Assembly: GCF_030269305.1 (NCBI RefSeq)
Contig: NZ_BSTC01000003.1
Span: 496,001-560,000 of the forward strand
Length of the DNA: 64,000 bases
Direction of reading: 5' to 3'
Source: Kineosporia sp. NBRC 101731
Lineage (GTDB): Bacteria; Actinomycetota; Actinomycetes; Actinomycetales; Kineosporiaceae
Shown here piece by piece: positions 35,062 to 44,789 of the stretch. Under the pieces are notes generated by a model. It searched no databases. It saw only the letters and a list, made by a program, of their open reading frames with translations, and was not told the DNA's origin. A program made the position numbers and the translations under genes. Each line of letters starts with the position of its first letter. Positions within the stretch are counted from its first letter, which is position 1.

Positions 35062-35580
35062 ATGGATGCGCCGGGTGTGCCGATCTGGCTGCTGGACATG
35101 GACGGCGTCATCAACGGCATCCGGCCGGGCTGGGTGCGGGCGCCGCGCACCACGTCGCTCGAGGCCAACGGGGTGGAGTACCGCATCCGGTACGCGCCCG
35201 AGCTGATCCGGCGCATCCGCGGGCTGCACCAGACCCGGCAGGTCGACCTGCGGTGGGCCACGACCTGGGCCTGCCACACCCGGCGCCTCAACAATCTGTA
35301 CGACCTGCAGGGGGTGCCGCCGGCGTTCGCTCTGCCCCGCGGCGACAACACCTCCCGGGAACGGGTCGGGGAGCTGAAGGTGCGGGCCGCGCTCGCGGTC
35401 GTGCGGGCGGGGCACCGGCTGATCTGGACCGATGACGAGGCGATCCCGGCCCAGGGCCCGGTGCGCGAGGAACTCGAGGGGTGCGGCGCCCTGCTCCTGG
35501 CGCCCGACGACTCCCGCTGCCTGCGGCCGGAGGACATGGACGCGATCGAGAAGTATGCCTGCGCGAGAAGACCTGTCTGA
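35062..35580 (+). CDS. HAD-like hydrolase, small
   Basis: A 172-residue protein with the HAD motif I at the N-terminus (WLLDMDGVINGI) and a late acidic motif LIWTDDEAIP that fits motif IV. The middle (WATTWACHTRRLNNLYDLQG) corresponds to the motif II region. Small HAD proteins of this type occur widely in actinobacteria without known substrates. It follows the acid phosphatase gene by 54 bases and precedes the peptidase-like hydrolase by 52 bases, so the three may be co-transcribed. Confidence 0.7.
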   Translation: MDAPGVPIWLLDMDGVINGIRPGWVRAPRTTSLEANGVEYRIRYAPELIRRIRGLHQTRQVDLRWATTWACHTRRLNNLYDLQGVPPAFALPRGDNTSRERVGELKVRAALAVVRAGHRLIWTDDEAIPAQGPVREELEGCGALLLAPDDSRCLRPEDMDAIEKYACARRPV

Positions 35581-35632
35581 CCCTGTCCGACCCGGCCCGG
35601 CGTGTCCAGGACCGGGATGGCAGGCTGCATCC

Positions 35633-36922
35633 ATGAGCCTGGTCGAATACCCCCAGCCCGGCGCCTGGGTGCGCGAGTTCTTCGTGGATGTGCCGCTGAA
35701 CTGGGCCGATCCGGACGGTGAGAGCATCCAGGTGTTCGTGCGGGAGTACGTCGATCCCGACCGCCGGCACGACGACCTGCCCCTGCTGACGTTCCTGCAG
35801 GGTGGCCCCGGCGGTGCGAACCCGCGGCCGGTGGGCCTGTCGGGCTGGCTGGCCGAGGCGCTGCCGCACTATCGCGTGGTGATGGTGGACCAGCGCGGTA
35901 CCGGTCGCAGCACACCGATCGACGGCACCGTGATCTCGGCGTTCCCGGACGGTCGCGCGGCCGGCGACCACCTGCTGAACTTCCGCGCCGACTCGATCGT
36001 GCGTGACCTGGAACACGTGCGCACGACCCGGTACGACGGGAAGAAGTGGGCCACCCTGGCGCAGAGCTTCGGCGGCTGGATCACGCTCACCTACCTGTCC
36101 ATGGCCCCCGAGGCGCTCAGCGCGGGTTACGTCTGTGGAGGCATCCCGGGCACGCCCGCGGATCCCGACGAGGTGTACCGCCGGACGTTCACCCGGGTCG
36201 CGGGGAAGACGGCCGACTTCTACCGGCGCTACCCCCAGGATGTCGAGACGGTCTCGGCCATCGCCGACATCCTGGCCGCGGGTGACGTGAAACTGCCCGA
36301 CGGTTCGCCCTTGTCGGTGCGGCGCTTCCAGACCCTGGGCAACGACCTGGGCTTCGGGCCGGGCCACCAGCGGCTGCACTGGCTGATTTCCGAAGGGCTG
36401 CTGCCCGGCGGCCGGCTCAGCGACGCGTTCCTCGAGACCGTGCTGCTGAAGACGTCCAACGCCGGCAACCCGCTGTTCTGGACGTTGCAGGAGACGATCT
36501 ACGGGGACGGCGCGAACGGGCCGTTCCGCTGGTCGGCGCAGCGCGAACGCGACCGGCGGCCCGAGTTCGGCGAGGACCGGCGGCCGCTGCTGTTCACCTC
36601 GGAGATGGCCTTCCCCTGGCTGTTCGAGGAGGTTGCCCTGCTGCGGCCGTTCGCCCCGGCGATGCATGCCCTGGCCGAGCAGCAGACCTGGTCGCCGCTG
36701 TACGACCCGGCCGTTCTGGCCGCGAACGAGGTGCCCCTGGCTGCGGCGGTGTACGCCGACGACGTGTTCGTGGACGCGGACCTCTCCCGCGACACCCTGA
36801 GCCGGCTGGGGAACGCGCAGGCCTGGGTCACCAACGAGTTCGAGCACGACGGCATCGGCAGTGGACGCGTCTTCAGCCAGTTGCGGGAGATGGTGCGCGA
36901 CCGGGGCGGTGAGCTGCGCTGA
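35633..36922 (+). CDS. Alpha/beta hydrolase, proline iminopeptidase-like (S33)
   Basis: A 429-residue alpha/beta hydrolase. The oxyanion motif GGPGGANPRP (near residue 62), VDQRGTGRST and the nucleophile elbow LAQSFGGW mark the S33 family, which removes N-terminal proline or other residues from peptides. An Asp in the DVFVDADLS region and His in NEFEHDGIG supply the other triad members. There is no signal peptide. Its length fits the larger actinobacterial prolyl aminopeptidases. It converges with the threonine-synthase-like gene. Confidence 0.82.
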   Translation: MSLVEYPQPGAWVREFFVDVPLNWADPDGESIQVFVREYVDPDRRHDDLPLLTFLQGGPGGANPRPVGLSGWLAEALPHYRVVMVDQRGTGRSTPIDGTVISAFPDGRAAGDHLLNFRADSIVRDLEHVRTTRYDGKKWATLAQSFGGWITLTYLSMAPEALSAGYVCGGIPGTPADPDEVYRRTFTRVAGKTADFYRRYPQDVETVSAIADILAAGDVKLPDGSPLSVRRFQTLGNDLGFGPGHQRLHWLISEGLLPGGRLSDAFLETVLLKTSNAGNPLFWTLQETIYGDGANGPFRWSAQRERDRRPEFGEDRRPLLFTSEMAFPWLFEEVALLRPFAPAMHALAEQQTWSPLYDPAVLAANEVPLAAAVYADDVFVDADLSRDTLSRLGNAQAWVTNEFEHDGIGSGRVFSQLREMVRDRGGELR

Positions 36923-36934
36923 TCACCGGTCTGT

Positions 36935-38005
36935 TCACCGGGAGCCGGCCGCGGTGACCAGACCGACCGTGGTGCCCGCCTCGTCCGTCATCCCGATGCC
37001 CGCGAGAACCGCCGCCGAGGACAGCTCGAGTGGCCAGCCCCGCGAATACGCCTGCGCCCGGGCCGTTCGCAGTTGGTCGTCGTCGACGACCAGCACGTCA
37101 CCGCGGCTCTCGCGCACGGCCCGCACCGCCATCGCCGTGGCGAGGGGGTCGCTGATGGAGACGGCCTCGACCGGACCGTCGGCGGGGGTGGTCTGCGGTT
37201 GTTCCAGCCCTCCGAGCAGGGCGTCACGCAGGCTCGGAAGGCGAACCACGGCGAGCATTCTCGGGAGGCGTTCGATCCACCCCAGCGTGTGCATCTCCTG
37301 AAAACCGGCCCAGAGCGCCGCGAGCGCGTCACCGCGGGAGACCGGGATCACGACCTGCTCGGGGGCGGTGCGGCCGAGCTGCTCGACGATCTCGTAGGCG
37401 ATGGAGCGGTAGGCGCGCACCCCGACCGGGTGGCTGCTCACCGGTGGGCTCTGGTAGTTGCTGACGGGGAACCACTGCTGATGGTGGACGCCGTGGGCGA
37501 GAGCGTCCCAGCGGGCCGCGTAGGTGTTGGTCAGGTGGAGTTCGGCGTTCATGGCCCGCAGCGGCTCCAGCACGCCCGGCACCACCCCGCCCTCCTTGGC
37601 CAGCACCACACAGCGCAGCCCGGCCGAGGCCGCGTAGGCGGCGACCGAGAGGGCCGCGTTCCCGGTCGAGGCGAGCGCCACCGTGTCGTACCCGTGGGAG
37701 AGGGCCCAGGAGACCGCGGCGCTCGCCATCCGGTCTTTGAACGAGCCGGTGGGGTTGGCTCTTTCGTCTTTGAGGAAGACACCGGGGGAGTTGCGCAGGG
37801 CGACGAGCGGGGTGTCGCCCTCGCCCAGCGTGACCGCTTGATCGACCGGGAACAGCAGGTCACGCGGGGTGGTGGCCGGTCCGGTGCGCGTCACCTCGGG
37901 CGCCATCGCGATGCCGTCGGCCCGGCAGCGGGGGCAGGGGTCGATCGCGGCGACGATCTCCCCGCGCCAGGAGCATCGAGGGCACTGCAGAAACCAGTCC
38001 GGCAT
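36935..38005 (-). CDS. Threonine synthase-like PLP enzyme with N-terminal zinc ribbon
   Basis: A 356-residue fold-type II PLP enzyme. An N-terminal CPRC...CPRC ribbon (residues 8-28) precedes the core. The core has GEGDTPLVAL, FLKDERANPTGSFKDRMA with the PLP lysine, ALASTGNAALSVAAYA (phosphate loop) and VIPVSRGDALAALWAGF. These are typical of ThrC, which makes threonine from O-phosphohomoserine. It is isolated from hom/thrB genes and the glycine-rich loop is altered (VSRGD for the usual GNG), so the substrate may differ. I chose the ATG at 38005; three more codons are possible. Confidence 0.75.
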   Translation of the reverse strand: MPDWFLQCPRCSWRGEIVAAIDPCPRCRADGIAMAPEVTRTGPATTPRDLLFPVDQAVTLGEGDTPLVALRNSPGVFLKDERANPTGSFKDRMASAAVSWALSHGYDTVALASTGNAALSVAAYAASAGLRCVVLAKEGGVVPGVLEPLRAMNAELHLTNTYAARWDALAHGVHHQQWFPVSNYQSPPVSSHPVGVRAYRSIAYEIVEQLGRTAPEQVVIPVSRGDALAALWAGFQEMHTLGWIERLPRMLAVVRLPSLRDALLGGLEQPQTTPADGPVEAVSISDPLATAMAVRAVRESRGDVLVVDDDQLRTARAQAYSRGWPLELSSAAVLAGIGMTDEAGTTVGLVTAAGSR

Positions 38006-38088
38006 GATGCCCAACTTAGGGAGATGTTTGCCGGGGGTCCATCGGCGCGCGGTTGAGCGAACGCCGGCGGCCGGTCAGACTGCGCGGC

Positions 38089-39276
38089 ATGACTGAGGCA
38101 CCACCCCGGCACCCCGGTTCGGCCGGTGAGGTGTTCCGCGTCTTCCTGCAGCTCGGCCTGACGTCGTTCGGTGGGCCGGTGGCGCACCTGGGCTACTTCC
38201 GCGAGGCGCTGGTGGTGCGTCGCCGCTGGCTGAGTGAACAGGCCTATGCCGACGTGGTGGCGCTGTGCCAGTTCCTGCCGGGGCCGGCCTCCAGCCAGGT
38301 GGGTATGGCGCTGGGGCTGCAACGCGCCGGCTTCGCCGGGCTCCTGGCCGCCTGGACGGCCTTCACCCTGCCGTCCGCGGTCCTGCTCATGGCCTTCGCC
38401 TACGCGGTGACCGAACTGGGGGGCTCCACCGGCACCGGATGGATCCTCGGTCTCAAGGCCGCGGCCGTCGCCGTGGTGGCCCAGGCCGTGATGGGGATGG
38501 CCGGCTCACTGGCTCCCGACCGCCCGCGGGCCACCGTCGCCGGGGCCGCCACCGTCGCGGCGCTGCTGGCCCCGCAGGCCTGGGCCCAGCCGGCGATCAT
38601 CGCCGCGGCCGCGCTGGCCGGTCTGGTCTGGTTGCGGCCGGACGCCGCGACGCCTGCCACCGGTGAGGCCGGTGAGGAGGAGGACTTCCCGGACGTGCGG
38701 GTGCCGCGCGGCGTGGCCCTGGGGTCGCTGGCCACGTTCTTCGTGCTCCTGGTCGCCGTGCCGATCCTGCCCCGGCTCTTCGGGATCTTCTACCGGGCCG
38801 GTGCCCTGGTCTTCGGCGGTGGCCACGTGGTGCTGCCCCTGCTGGAATCGGGTCTGGTGCCGGCGGGACTGGTCGGGCACGACGAGTTCCTGGCCGGTTA
38901 CGGTGCGGCCCAGGCCGTTCCCGGTCCGCTGTTCACCGTCGCGGCGTATCTGGGGGCGATCGCCGACGGAGTTCCCGGTGCCCTGGTCGCGCTGGTGGCC
39001 ATCTTCCTGCCCGCGGCACTTCTCGTCGTCGGTGTGCTGCCGTTCTGGCAGTCGCTCCGGCACGTGCCCTCGGCCCGCGCGGCCCTGATGGGTGTCAATG
39101 CCGGGGTGGTCGGTCTGCTCGCGGCCGCCCTCTACGACCCGGTCTTCACCGACGGCATCACCTCGGCCCGGGCGCTGGCCCTCGCCGTCGCGGCGTTCGT
39201 GCTGCTCACCCGCTGGCCGGTACCGGCGTGGGCCGTGGTGATCGCGGCGGCGGCCGTGGGAGCCGTGGCCCTGTAG
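38089..39276 (+). CDS. chrA: Chromate transporter, ChrA-type
   Basis: A 395-residue membrane protein made of two homologous halves, as in long-chain ChrA. The first half has LTSFGGPVAHLGYFREALVV and CQFLPGPASSQVGMALG; the second repeats these as VFGGGHVVLPLLESGLV and AAQAVPGPLFTVAAYLGA. ChrA exports chromate from the cytoplasm. The ATG at 38089 fits family length better than one 12 codons upstream. The neighbours are not related to chromate, so the natural role could be exchange of another oxyanion. Confidence 0.9.
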   Translation: MTEAPPRHPGSAGEVFRVFLQLGLTSFGGPVAHLGYFREALVVRRRWLSEQAYADVVALCQFLPGPASSQVGMALGLQRAGFAGLLAAWTAFTLPSAVLLMAFAYAVTELGGSTGTGWILGLKAAAVAVVAQAVMGMAGSLAPDRPRATVAGAATVAALLAPQAWAQPAIIAAAALAGLVWLRPDAATPATGEAGEEEDFPDVRVPRGVALGSLATFFVLLVAVPILPRLFGIFYRAGALVFGGGHVVLPLLESGLVPAGLVGHDEFLAGYGAAQAVPGPLFTVAAYLGAIADGVPGALVALVAIFLPAALLVVGVLPFWQSLRHVPSARAALMGVNAGVVGLLAAALYDPVFTDGITSARALALAVAAFVLLTRWPVPAWAVVIAAAAVGAVAL

Positions 39277-39284
39277 GGAGGCGC

Positions 39285-40628
39285 TCAGAGTTCCTCCGGC
39301 CCCGGCACCGTGAACGACGCCGAGAAGCCCGCGGCGTTGAGGTCCAGGAAGAGCCGGCGCCGCAGGACCGCGAGGGCCTGCTGCCGGGAGGTGTCGGACA
39401 CCCGGGCCGTCACGCGCAGCACCACGTGGTCGTCGCCGGCGTTGATCAGGCCGGCCAGGTGGCTCTGGGTCAGGACCGGCACGTCGGCGTCTTCGAGCAG
39501 GTCGCGCAGATGGGCCAGGTCGTCGAGGTCCTTGGGGGTGAAGGCGAGGGGCTGGGTGTCGACCGTCTCGGCAGCGGAGGTCACCGTGGCCAGGGTGGCG
39601 AAGGCCTTCTGCCGGGCGCCGGGCACCAGGACCGGCAGGATCTCGGCGAGGGTGCCGGCGACCGCGCCGGCCTTCAGCGGGTTCGGTGAGGCGGCCGAGG
39701 CCAGGTCACGGTCGAGGCGGTCCAGGCTCATCCGCACCACGCGTTCGGCGGCGGCGAGGCGGCCGGCGGCGCTGGTGTCGGGGGAGGCGTCGCCGAAGCC
39801 CGCCCGGATGTCGAGCGTCAGGTGCGACTGGGCCTGGGTGCGGTTGCCGAGCCGGTCGATCTTGCTGTGCCGCACGTGCCAGATCGTGCCGTCGCGGCCG
39901 CGTAGCCGGGTGGTGCGCAGGCCGATCTCCTCCACCACACCGGTGGCACCGAGGGTGGTGTCGATGTAGTCGCCGATGCCGTAGGTGTCTTCGGCGAGGA
40001 CGAAGAGACCGGCGATGATGTCGCGGCCCAGGCCCTGGGCGCTGACGGCGGCGACCACGCCGAGCAGGCCGGCGGTGAAGACCCCGGCCTTCGAGAGCCC
40101 GGTGCCCTGCACGAAGAGCAGGACGGCGATCATGGCCAGGGCGGCGGAGGTGAGATGGGACAGCAGCGAGGCAATGGCCCGGGCCCGCTGCTTGCGTCGT
40201 TCGGTGAGGGCTTCCTCGCCGGTGTCGGTGCGGCGCCGGACGGTCTGCCACAGCGTCCGGAGGCTGCCGTGACCGGGGGAGGCGCTGGTGGCGATGCGGT
40301 CGGCGACGGCCTTGAGCAGGCGGTGCGCGATCAGCCGGACCACCAGCAGCAGCGCGATCAGGACGACGGCCTTGAGGGTGAAGTGGAGCAGCGTGTCACC
40401 GGCGCGCAGCAGGAGCTGGGTGAAGGCGTCCGGGCCGTCCTGCGCGGCGTCGGAGACCTGGTGCCACAGCTGGGTGGGTGTCGGTGAGGGGGACGGTTGC
40501 GCCGCCGTTGCCGTCTGGGAGCCGGCCACGGCGGGTATTGCGGGAAGCACGAGGTTCCTTTCCGGCCCGGTTCGCGCGGAGCCGGGCGTGGAGGCGGATC
40601 GGGTTCTGGGTGGAGGCACCGTCGCCAC
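39285..40628 (-). CDS. MscS-family mechanosensitive channel
   Basis: A 447-residue small-conductance mechanosensitive channel homologue. An alanine-rich N-terminal segment (VLPAIPAVAGSQTATAAQ) could be a cleaved signal. Helices follow at about residues 80-105, 155-170 and 180-200. The pore-lining TM3 is GLLGVVAAVSAQGLGRDIIAGLFVLAEDTYGIGDYI, then the beta domain VVEEIGLRTTRLRGRDGTIWHV. The C-terminal cytoplasmic region is longer than in E. coli MscS. The true start may be the internal GTG about 27 codons in. It releases solutes on osmotic downshock. Confidence 0.85.
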   Translation of the reverse strand: MATVPPPRTRSASTPGSARTGPERNLVLPAIPAVAGSQTATAAQPSPSPTPTQLWHQVSDAAQDGPDAFTQLLLRAGDTLLHFTLKAVVLIALLLVVRLIAHRLLKAVADRIATSASPGHGSLRTLWQTVRRRTDTGEEALTERRKQRARAIASLLSHLTSAALAMIAVLLFVQGTGLSKAGVFTAGLLGVVAAVSAQGLGRDIIAGLFVLAEDTYGIGDYIDTTLGATGVVEEIGLRTTRLRGRDGTIWHVRHSKIDRLGNRTQAQSHLTLDIRAGFGDASPDTSAAGRLAAAERVVRMSLDRLDRDLASAASPNPLKAGAVAGTLAEILPVLVPGARQKAFATLATVTSAAETVDTQPLAFTPKDLDDLAHLRDLLEDADVPVLTQSHLAGLINAGDDHVVLRVTARVSDTSRQQALAVLRRRLFLDLNAAGFSASFTVPGPEEL

Positions 40629-40806
40629 GTCAAGCTAACCATAAATGTTACGGCGATATTTCGCGAATCACAGTGCCACGCGAAAGATGTTGGCCAGCGG
40701 TGATTTCGGGAATATTCGGCGCCGTCGGCACGTCCCCCGAAAGGTGTTCTGGCATGGATGTTTACCAGTTCACTAGGATCCCTTGCACTGGTTCGGAAGG
40801 AGATTC

Positions 40807-42029
40807 ATGTCTGATCAGATCGTCGAGTCCGCCCGGGCCGGAAAGGTCGTGGTGTTCGAGGAGTCGGCTCGCGACGGGGCCCAGGCCAAGACTTTCATGG
40901 GGGCGGTGCTGCGCACGGCGATCGCCCGTGAACAGGGGCGCATCTTCGGTGATTCCGGTCCCCGGCAGGTGATTTTCGCCGCCGGTTTCCCCTCGGTGGC
41001 CGAGCCGGAGCGGGAGATCACCCGCCGGGTCGCCCTGGAGAGCGCCGACCGGGTGAGCCCTTCGGCGGTCTGCCGGGGCACCGCTGACGATGTGCGCCTG
41101 GCGCTGGACACGATGCGGGGCGTGCCGGGTGGCCGGATCATGGTGATCCTGCCGTCCTCGGGGCCGACCGCCGGGGCGATGACCCATCAGAGCCCGCAGC
41201 AGGCTCTGGAACAAGGGCTGGACCTGGTGCGCACGGCGGTGGACGAGGCGTCCGGGACGGCCGTCGACGTCTGTTTCGTGGACGTGCCCCGTGCCGACCC
41301 CCGGCTGGTGGCCGACAGCGCGGCGCGGATGACCGCGGCGGGCGGTGGCGTGATGGTGCTCGCCGACACGATCGGGCAGTGGCTGCCCGGTCTCGCGCAG
41401 CGGGCGGTCACCCGGATCGGTGAGTATGCGGGCCGGAGGTGGTGCTCGGCACGCACTTCCACAACGACCTGGGACTCGGCCTGGCGAACACCGTGGCCGC
41501 CGCCCAGGCCGGGGCCCGGGTGCTGGCGAGCTCCTGGCTCGGCATCGCCGAGCGCTCCGGGCTGGCCGCGACCGAGCAGCTGCTGTTCCTGCTGGCCTAC
41601 GAGAAGGAGACCACCGCGGCCGTGCTCGGCCCCGACGCCGACCCATGGTGGGAACAGCCCGATCTCACGCTGCTTCCGGGCCTCGCGGACGCCGTGTCCC
41701 GGGGCACCGGGGTGCCGATCAGCGTGACCACGCCGATCGTGGGCAGCGGGGTCGGCACGATCTCCACCGGCACACCGTTCGCCGCCCCGGACGTCTACCA
41801 GCCCTTCGACCCGGAGACGGTGCTCGGGCTGCGGCCGCGGGTGCTGCTGACCCATCTGGCCAGCGGCCGGGTGGTGCGGGCCGTCGCGGCCGAGCTCGGT
41901 CACGATCTCGATGCGGCCCGGGCCGCGCTCGCGCTGACCTGGGTGAAGCACCGGGCCTACCGCACCGGCCGGGCCGTCGTGGAGCGGGAGCAGTTCGCCG
42001 ACTTCCTCGACGGCCTGCACGCCTCCTGA
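40807..42029 (+). pseudogene. HMGL-like aldolase/synthase (isopropylmalate/homocitrate synthase family), frameshifted
   Basis: Two frames together encode one protein of about 407 residues. The first (from ATG 40807, GGAAGGAG upstream) begins VVVFEESARDGAQAKTFMG, the DxxRDGxQ-type metal site, and runs to IGEYAG near 41430. There one C appears to be missing. The second frame continues VVLGTHFHNDLGLGLANTVAAAQAGA, the HxHND metal-ligand motif of the DRE-TIM metallolyases, to the stop at 42029. These enzymes condense acetyl-CoA with 2-oxoacids or cleave HMG-CoA. Codon use stays normal on both sides, so this is either a very recent mutation or a sequencing error. Confidence 0.75.
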
Positions 42030-42682
42030 TGCCGAGCCAGCCGAGCCAGCCGAGCCAGCCGAGCCAGCCGGACTGGCCCGGTCTCGATCGGGTGCCGGAG
42101 ACGCTGCGGTCAGGCCGCGCCGTCGTGCTGCCCAACCCCAGCCCGCTCACCTACGTGGTCGCCGCGACGGCTCCGGACGTGGTCAACGCGGCCAAGCAGC
42201 GCCCGCAGACCCAGGAGGTAGCGGTCTGGGTGCGGGGCGACGAGGTCTGGGACCAGGTCGCGGAAGGCATCCGGCTGCCGGCGCCGGACCGGGCCCGGGC
42301 GCTCGACCTGCTGCGGAACGAGCTGGTGACAGCCCTGGTGCCGGTGCACGCGCCGGACGTCCTGCCGCCCTGGCTGCGGCCGGCGGTGCGCGACGGGTTC
42401 GCCCTGCTCTTCGGCACGCTCTGGGAACCGCTGGGCCCGGCGCTGGCGCAGTTCCCCCGGCTGTACGTCAGCAGTGCCAACCGCACCGGGAGTCCACCTG
42501 CCCCGACCGCGCGGGACGCGTCCACCATGTTCGGTCCGGACTGCCTGGTCGTGGACGGCGACACGGCCCGCGACCTCACGGTCACACACCACGCGACCAC
42601 CACGGTTCGGGTGGGCGCGGACGGCGCGCTGGAGCTCGTGCGTCCGGGAGCAACGGACGAGGTGGTCGCCCGCCGCCCCTAG
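42029..42682 (+). CDS. YrdC/Sua5-like domain protein
   Basis: A 217-residue protein of the YrdC/Sua5 fold, which in its main members makes threonylcarbamoyl-AMP for tRNA t6A. Recognisable parts are ETLRSGRAVVLPNPSPLTYVVAA, AAKQRPQTQEVAVWV (the KxR region), LYVSSANRTGSPP and TTVRVGADGALELVRPGA. The N-terminus begins with SQP repeats encoded by four 9-bp units (42032-42067). The start overlaps the stop of the aldolase-like gene, so the two are coupled. It is probably a second, specialised paralogue rather than the housekeeping enzyme. Confidence 0.7.
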   Translation: MPSQPSQPSQPSQPDWPGLDRVPETLRSGRAVVLPNPSPLTYVVAATAPDVVNAAKQRPQTQEVAVWVRGDEVWDQVAEGIRLPAPDRARALDLLRNELVTALVPVHAPDVLPPWLRPAVRDGFALLFGTLWEPLGPALAQFPRLYVSSANRTGSPPAPTARDASTMFGPDCLVVDGDTARDLTVTHHATTTVRVGADGALELVRPGATDEVVARRP

Positions 42683-43308
42683 AGGGCAGGTTGGGTGGCG
42701 CGGTCGTGGACCAGGCCGGGCACCCGGCGGGTGGCCAGGTCGATGGCCGGGCCCAGCACCAGGATGACCAGGATCGTGCCCGGCCCCACGGCTCCGCCCA
42801 GCAACCAGCCGACCAGCGCGCCGCCGCCCTGAAGGATGCTGTAGCTCCAGCGGAACGGCACGGGCGGGTCCCAGGCCAGGGCGGCGGCCTCGGCCGGACC
42901 GGCACCGGTGCCGCTACCGAGATAGCCGGCGACTCCGATGGCCAGCACCGGCACGGCGGCGATCAGCATCACGATCCGCGTCGCCATGCTGTCAGGGGTG
43001 TCCAGCCAGGCCAGCAGCAGGGACACGGTCAGCCCGACCACGACCGGCTGGGTGACTGTGCCGAGGCCGGGGCGGGTGCCGCGGAGCCAGGCCATGATCA
43101 CGAAGACCACACCGACCGAGATGTTCACGACCATGAACGGCAGACCGCTCGTGTCGGTGATGCCGCTGATCAGGGTGGAGTAGCCGTCGGACCCGAGCGA
43201 GGCGAGGAGGAAGAGCGCCACGCCCGCGCCGAGCACCACGCACGATGCCACCAGATGGAAGATGCGGCCCGGGGTGATGGACGGGCGTTCGGTGCTGCTG
43301 TCGTTCAC
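42679..43308 (-). CDS. YczE/YitT-like integral membrane protein
   Basis: A 209-residue protein with five predicted membrane helices in the YczE/YyaS layout: LVASCVVLGAGVALFLLASLGSDGYSTLISGI, FMVVNISVGVVFVIMAWLRG, VVVGLTVSLLLAWL, IVMLIAAVPVLAIGVAGYLG and a late GTILVILVLGPAIDLA. The GTG at 43308 is chosen because homology and length fit; longer in-frame upstream sequence is non-homologous. The function of this family is not known. Its stop codon overlaps the stop of the convergent YrdC-like gene (shared CTAG). Confidence 0.7.
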   Translation of the reverse strand: MNDSSTERPSITPGRIFHLVASCVVLGAGVALFLLASLGSDGYSTLISGITDTSGLPFMVVNISVGVVFVIMAWLRGTRPGLGTVTQPVVVGLTVSLLLAWLDTPDSMATRIVMLIAAVPVLAIGVAGYLGSGTGAGPAEAAALAWDPPVPFRWSYSILQGGGALVGWLLGGAVGPGTILVILVLGPAIDLATRRVPGLVHDRATQPAL

Positions 43309-43457
43309 GCTTCTCGAGACCTTGGGGTGACACGGGCCACCGGAGCATACCCGAGCCACGTTCGATGACCGTCCGTCATGGACAGCTACCGGTGACGAAA
43401 GGGAAGATCGTCGCGGCGATGACGTGATCATGGACGGCGACGGCCCCGGGGAGCGCA

Positions 43458-44789
43458 GTGAACCTGCCAGTGAAACTGCCACGGAACTTCGTGTTCGGCA
43501 CCAGCACGGCGGCCTACCAGATCGAGGGCGCGGTCGACGAGGACGGCCGGGGTCGCAGCATCTGGGACACCTTCACCGCGCAACCGGGACGCATCGCCGA
43601 CGGCAGTAGCGGCGCGGTGGCATGTGACCACTACCACCGCTGGCCCGAAGATCTCGAGCTGCTGAAGCGACTCGGCGCCGGGGGCTACCGGTTCTCGGTC
43701 GCCTGGCCCCGGATCCAGCCGACCGGCTCGGGCCCCGTCAACGGCCCCGGTCTGGACTTCTACGACCAGCTCGTCGACCGCTTGCTGGAGGCGGGGATCG
43801 CGCCGATGGCCACGCTCTACCACTGGGACCTACCCCAGGGGCTTGAGGACGCGGGTGGCTGGCTGATGCGTGACACGGCCCTGCGGTTCGGGGAGTACGC
43901 GGCGATCGTGGCCGGGCGCCTGGGCGACCGGGTGACCCACTGGTGCCCGGTGAACGAGCCCAACGTCATGACGCTGCAGGGCTACGCGCAGACCGAACTC
44001 GCGCCGGGCCGGGGCCTGCTGTTCGACGCGCTGCCCGCCGTGCACCACGCCCTCCTGGCCCACGGCCTGGCCGTGCAGGCCATTCGCGCTCGGGGAACGG
44101 GGGCGGTCGGCACCGCGACCAACCACTTCCCGGTCTGGCCGGCGACCGGCAGCGAGAACGACGCGGCGGCGGCGCAGGCCCTCGACGTGCTGTGGAACCG
44201 CCTGTTCGCCGACCCGATCCTGCTGGGCCGCTATCCCGAGGGCCTGGAACCGCACAACTCCGGCCCGGACGACCTGGCCCTGATCGGCGCACCCCTCGAC
44301 TTCTACGGCGTGAACTACTACAACCCCGCGGGTGTGCGGGCCGCCCCGTCCGGTGCCCCGCTGCCGTTCGAGTACACCGGGGTACCCGGCCACCCGACCA
44401 CCGACTTCGGCTGGCCGGTCGTGCCCCAGGGCCTGACCGACGTGCTCGTCGACCTGAAAGACCGCTACCCGCACCTGCCCCCGGTGATCGTGACGGAGAA
44501 CGGCTGTTCCTACGCCACCGGGCCGGACGAGAACGGCGTGGTGGACGACCAGGCCCGCATCGACTATCTCGACGCGCACCTGCGGGCCGTCGCCGACGCG
44601 GTGGACCAGGGGGTGGACGTACGCGGCTACTACTGCTGGTCGCTGCTGGACAACTTCGAGTGGGCCGACGGGTACACGCAGCGGTTCGGCCTGGTGCACG
44701 TGAACTTCGAGACCCTTGTGCGCACCCCGAAGCGATCCTTCGCCTGGTACGCCGAGAAGATCCGGGCCCACCGCGAAACCGCGCCGTGA
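43458..44789 (+). CDS. Glycoside hydrolase family 1 beta-glucosidase
   Basis: A 443-residue GH1 enzyme: FVFGTSTAAYQIEGA at the N-terminus, acid/base Glu167 in HWCPVNEPNV, nucleophile Glu347 in VIVTENGC and the substrate-binding WSLLDNFEWADGYTQRFGL. No signal peptide, so it hydrolyses imported beta-glucosides (for example cellobiose) in the cytoplasm. GTG start preceded by GGGGAG. The next gene, an MFS transporter, overlaps by four bases, giving a two-gene import-and-cleave unit. No dedicated regulator is adjacent. Confidence 0.95.
   Translation: MNLPVKLPRNFVFGTSTAAYQIEGAVDEDGRGRSIWDTFTAQPGRIADGSSGAVACDHYHRWPEDLELLKRLGAGGYRFSVAWPRIQPTGSGPVNGPGLDFYDQLVDRLLEAGIAPMATLYHWDLPQGLEDAGGWLMRDTALRFGEYAAIVAGRLGDRVTHWCPVNEPNVMTLQGYAQTELAPGRGLLFDALPAVHHALLAHGLAVQAIRARGTGAVGTATNHFPVWPATGSENDAAAAQALDVLWNRLFADPILLGRYPEGLEPHNSGPDDLALIGAPLDFYGVNYYNPAGVRAAPSGAPLPFEYTGVPGHPTTDFGWPVVPQGLTDVLVDLKDRYPHLPPVIVTENGCSYATGPDENGVVDDQARIDYLDAHLRAVADAVDQGVDVRGYYCWSLLDNFEWADGYTQRFGLVHVNFETLVRTPKRSFAWYAEKIRAHRETAP

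Noticed and set aside
36935-38005. Treating the threonine-synthase-like gene as the housekeeping thrC
   Set aside because: It is separated from hom and thrB and has an altered phosphate loop, so no gene symbol was assigned.
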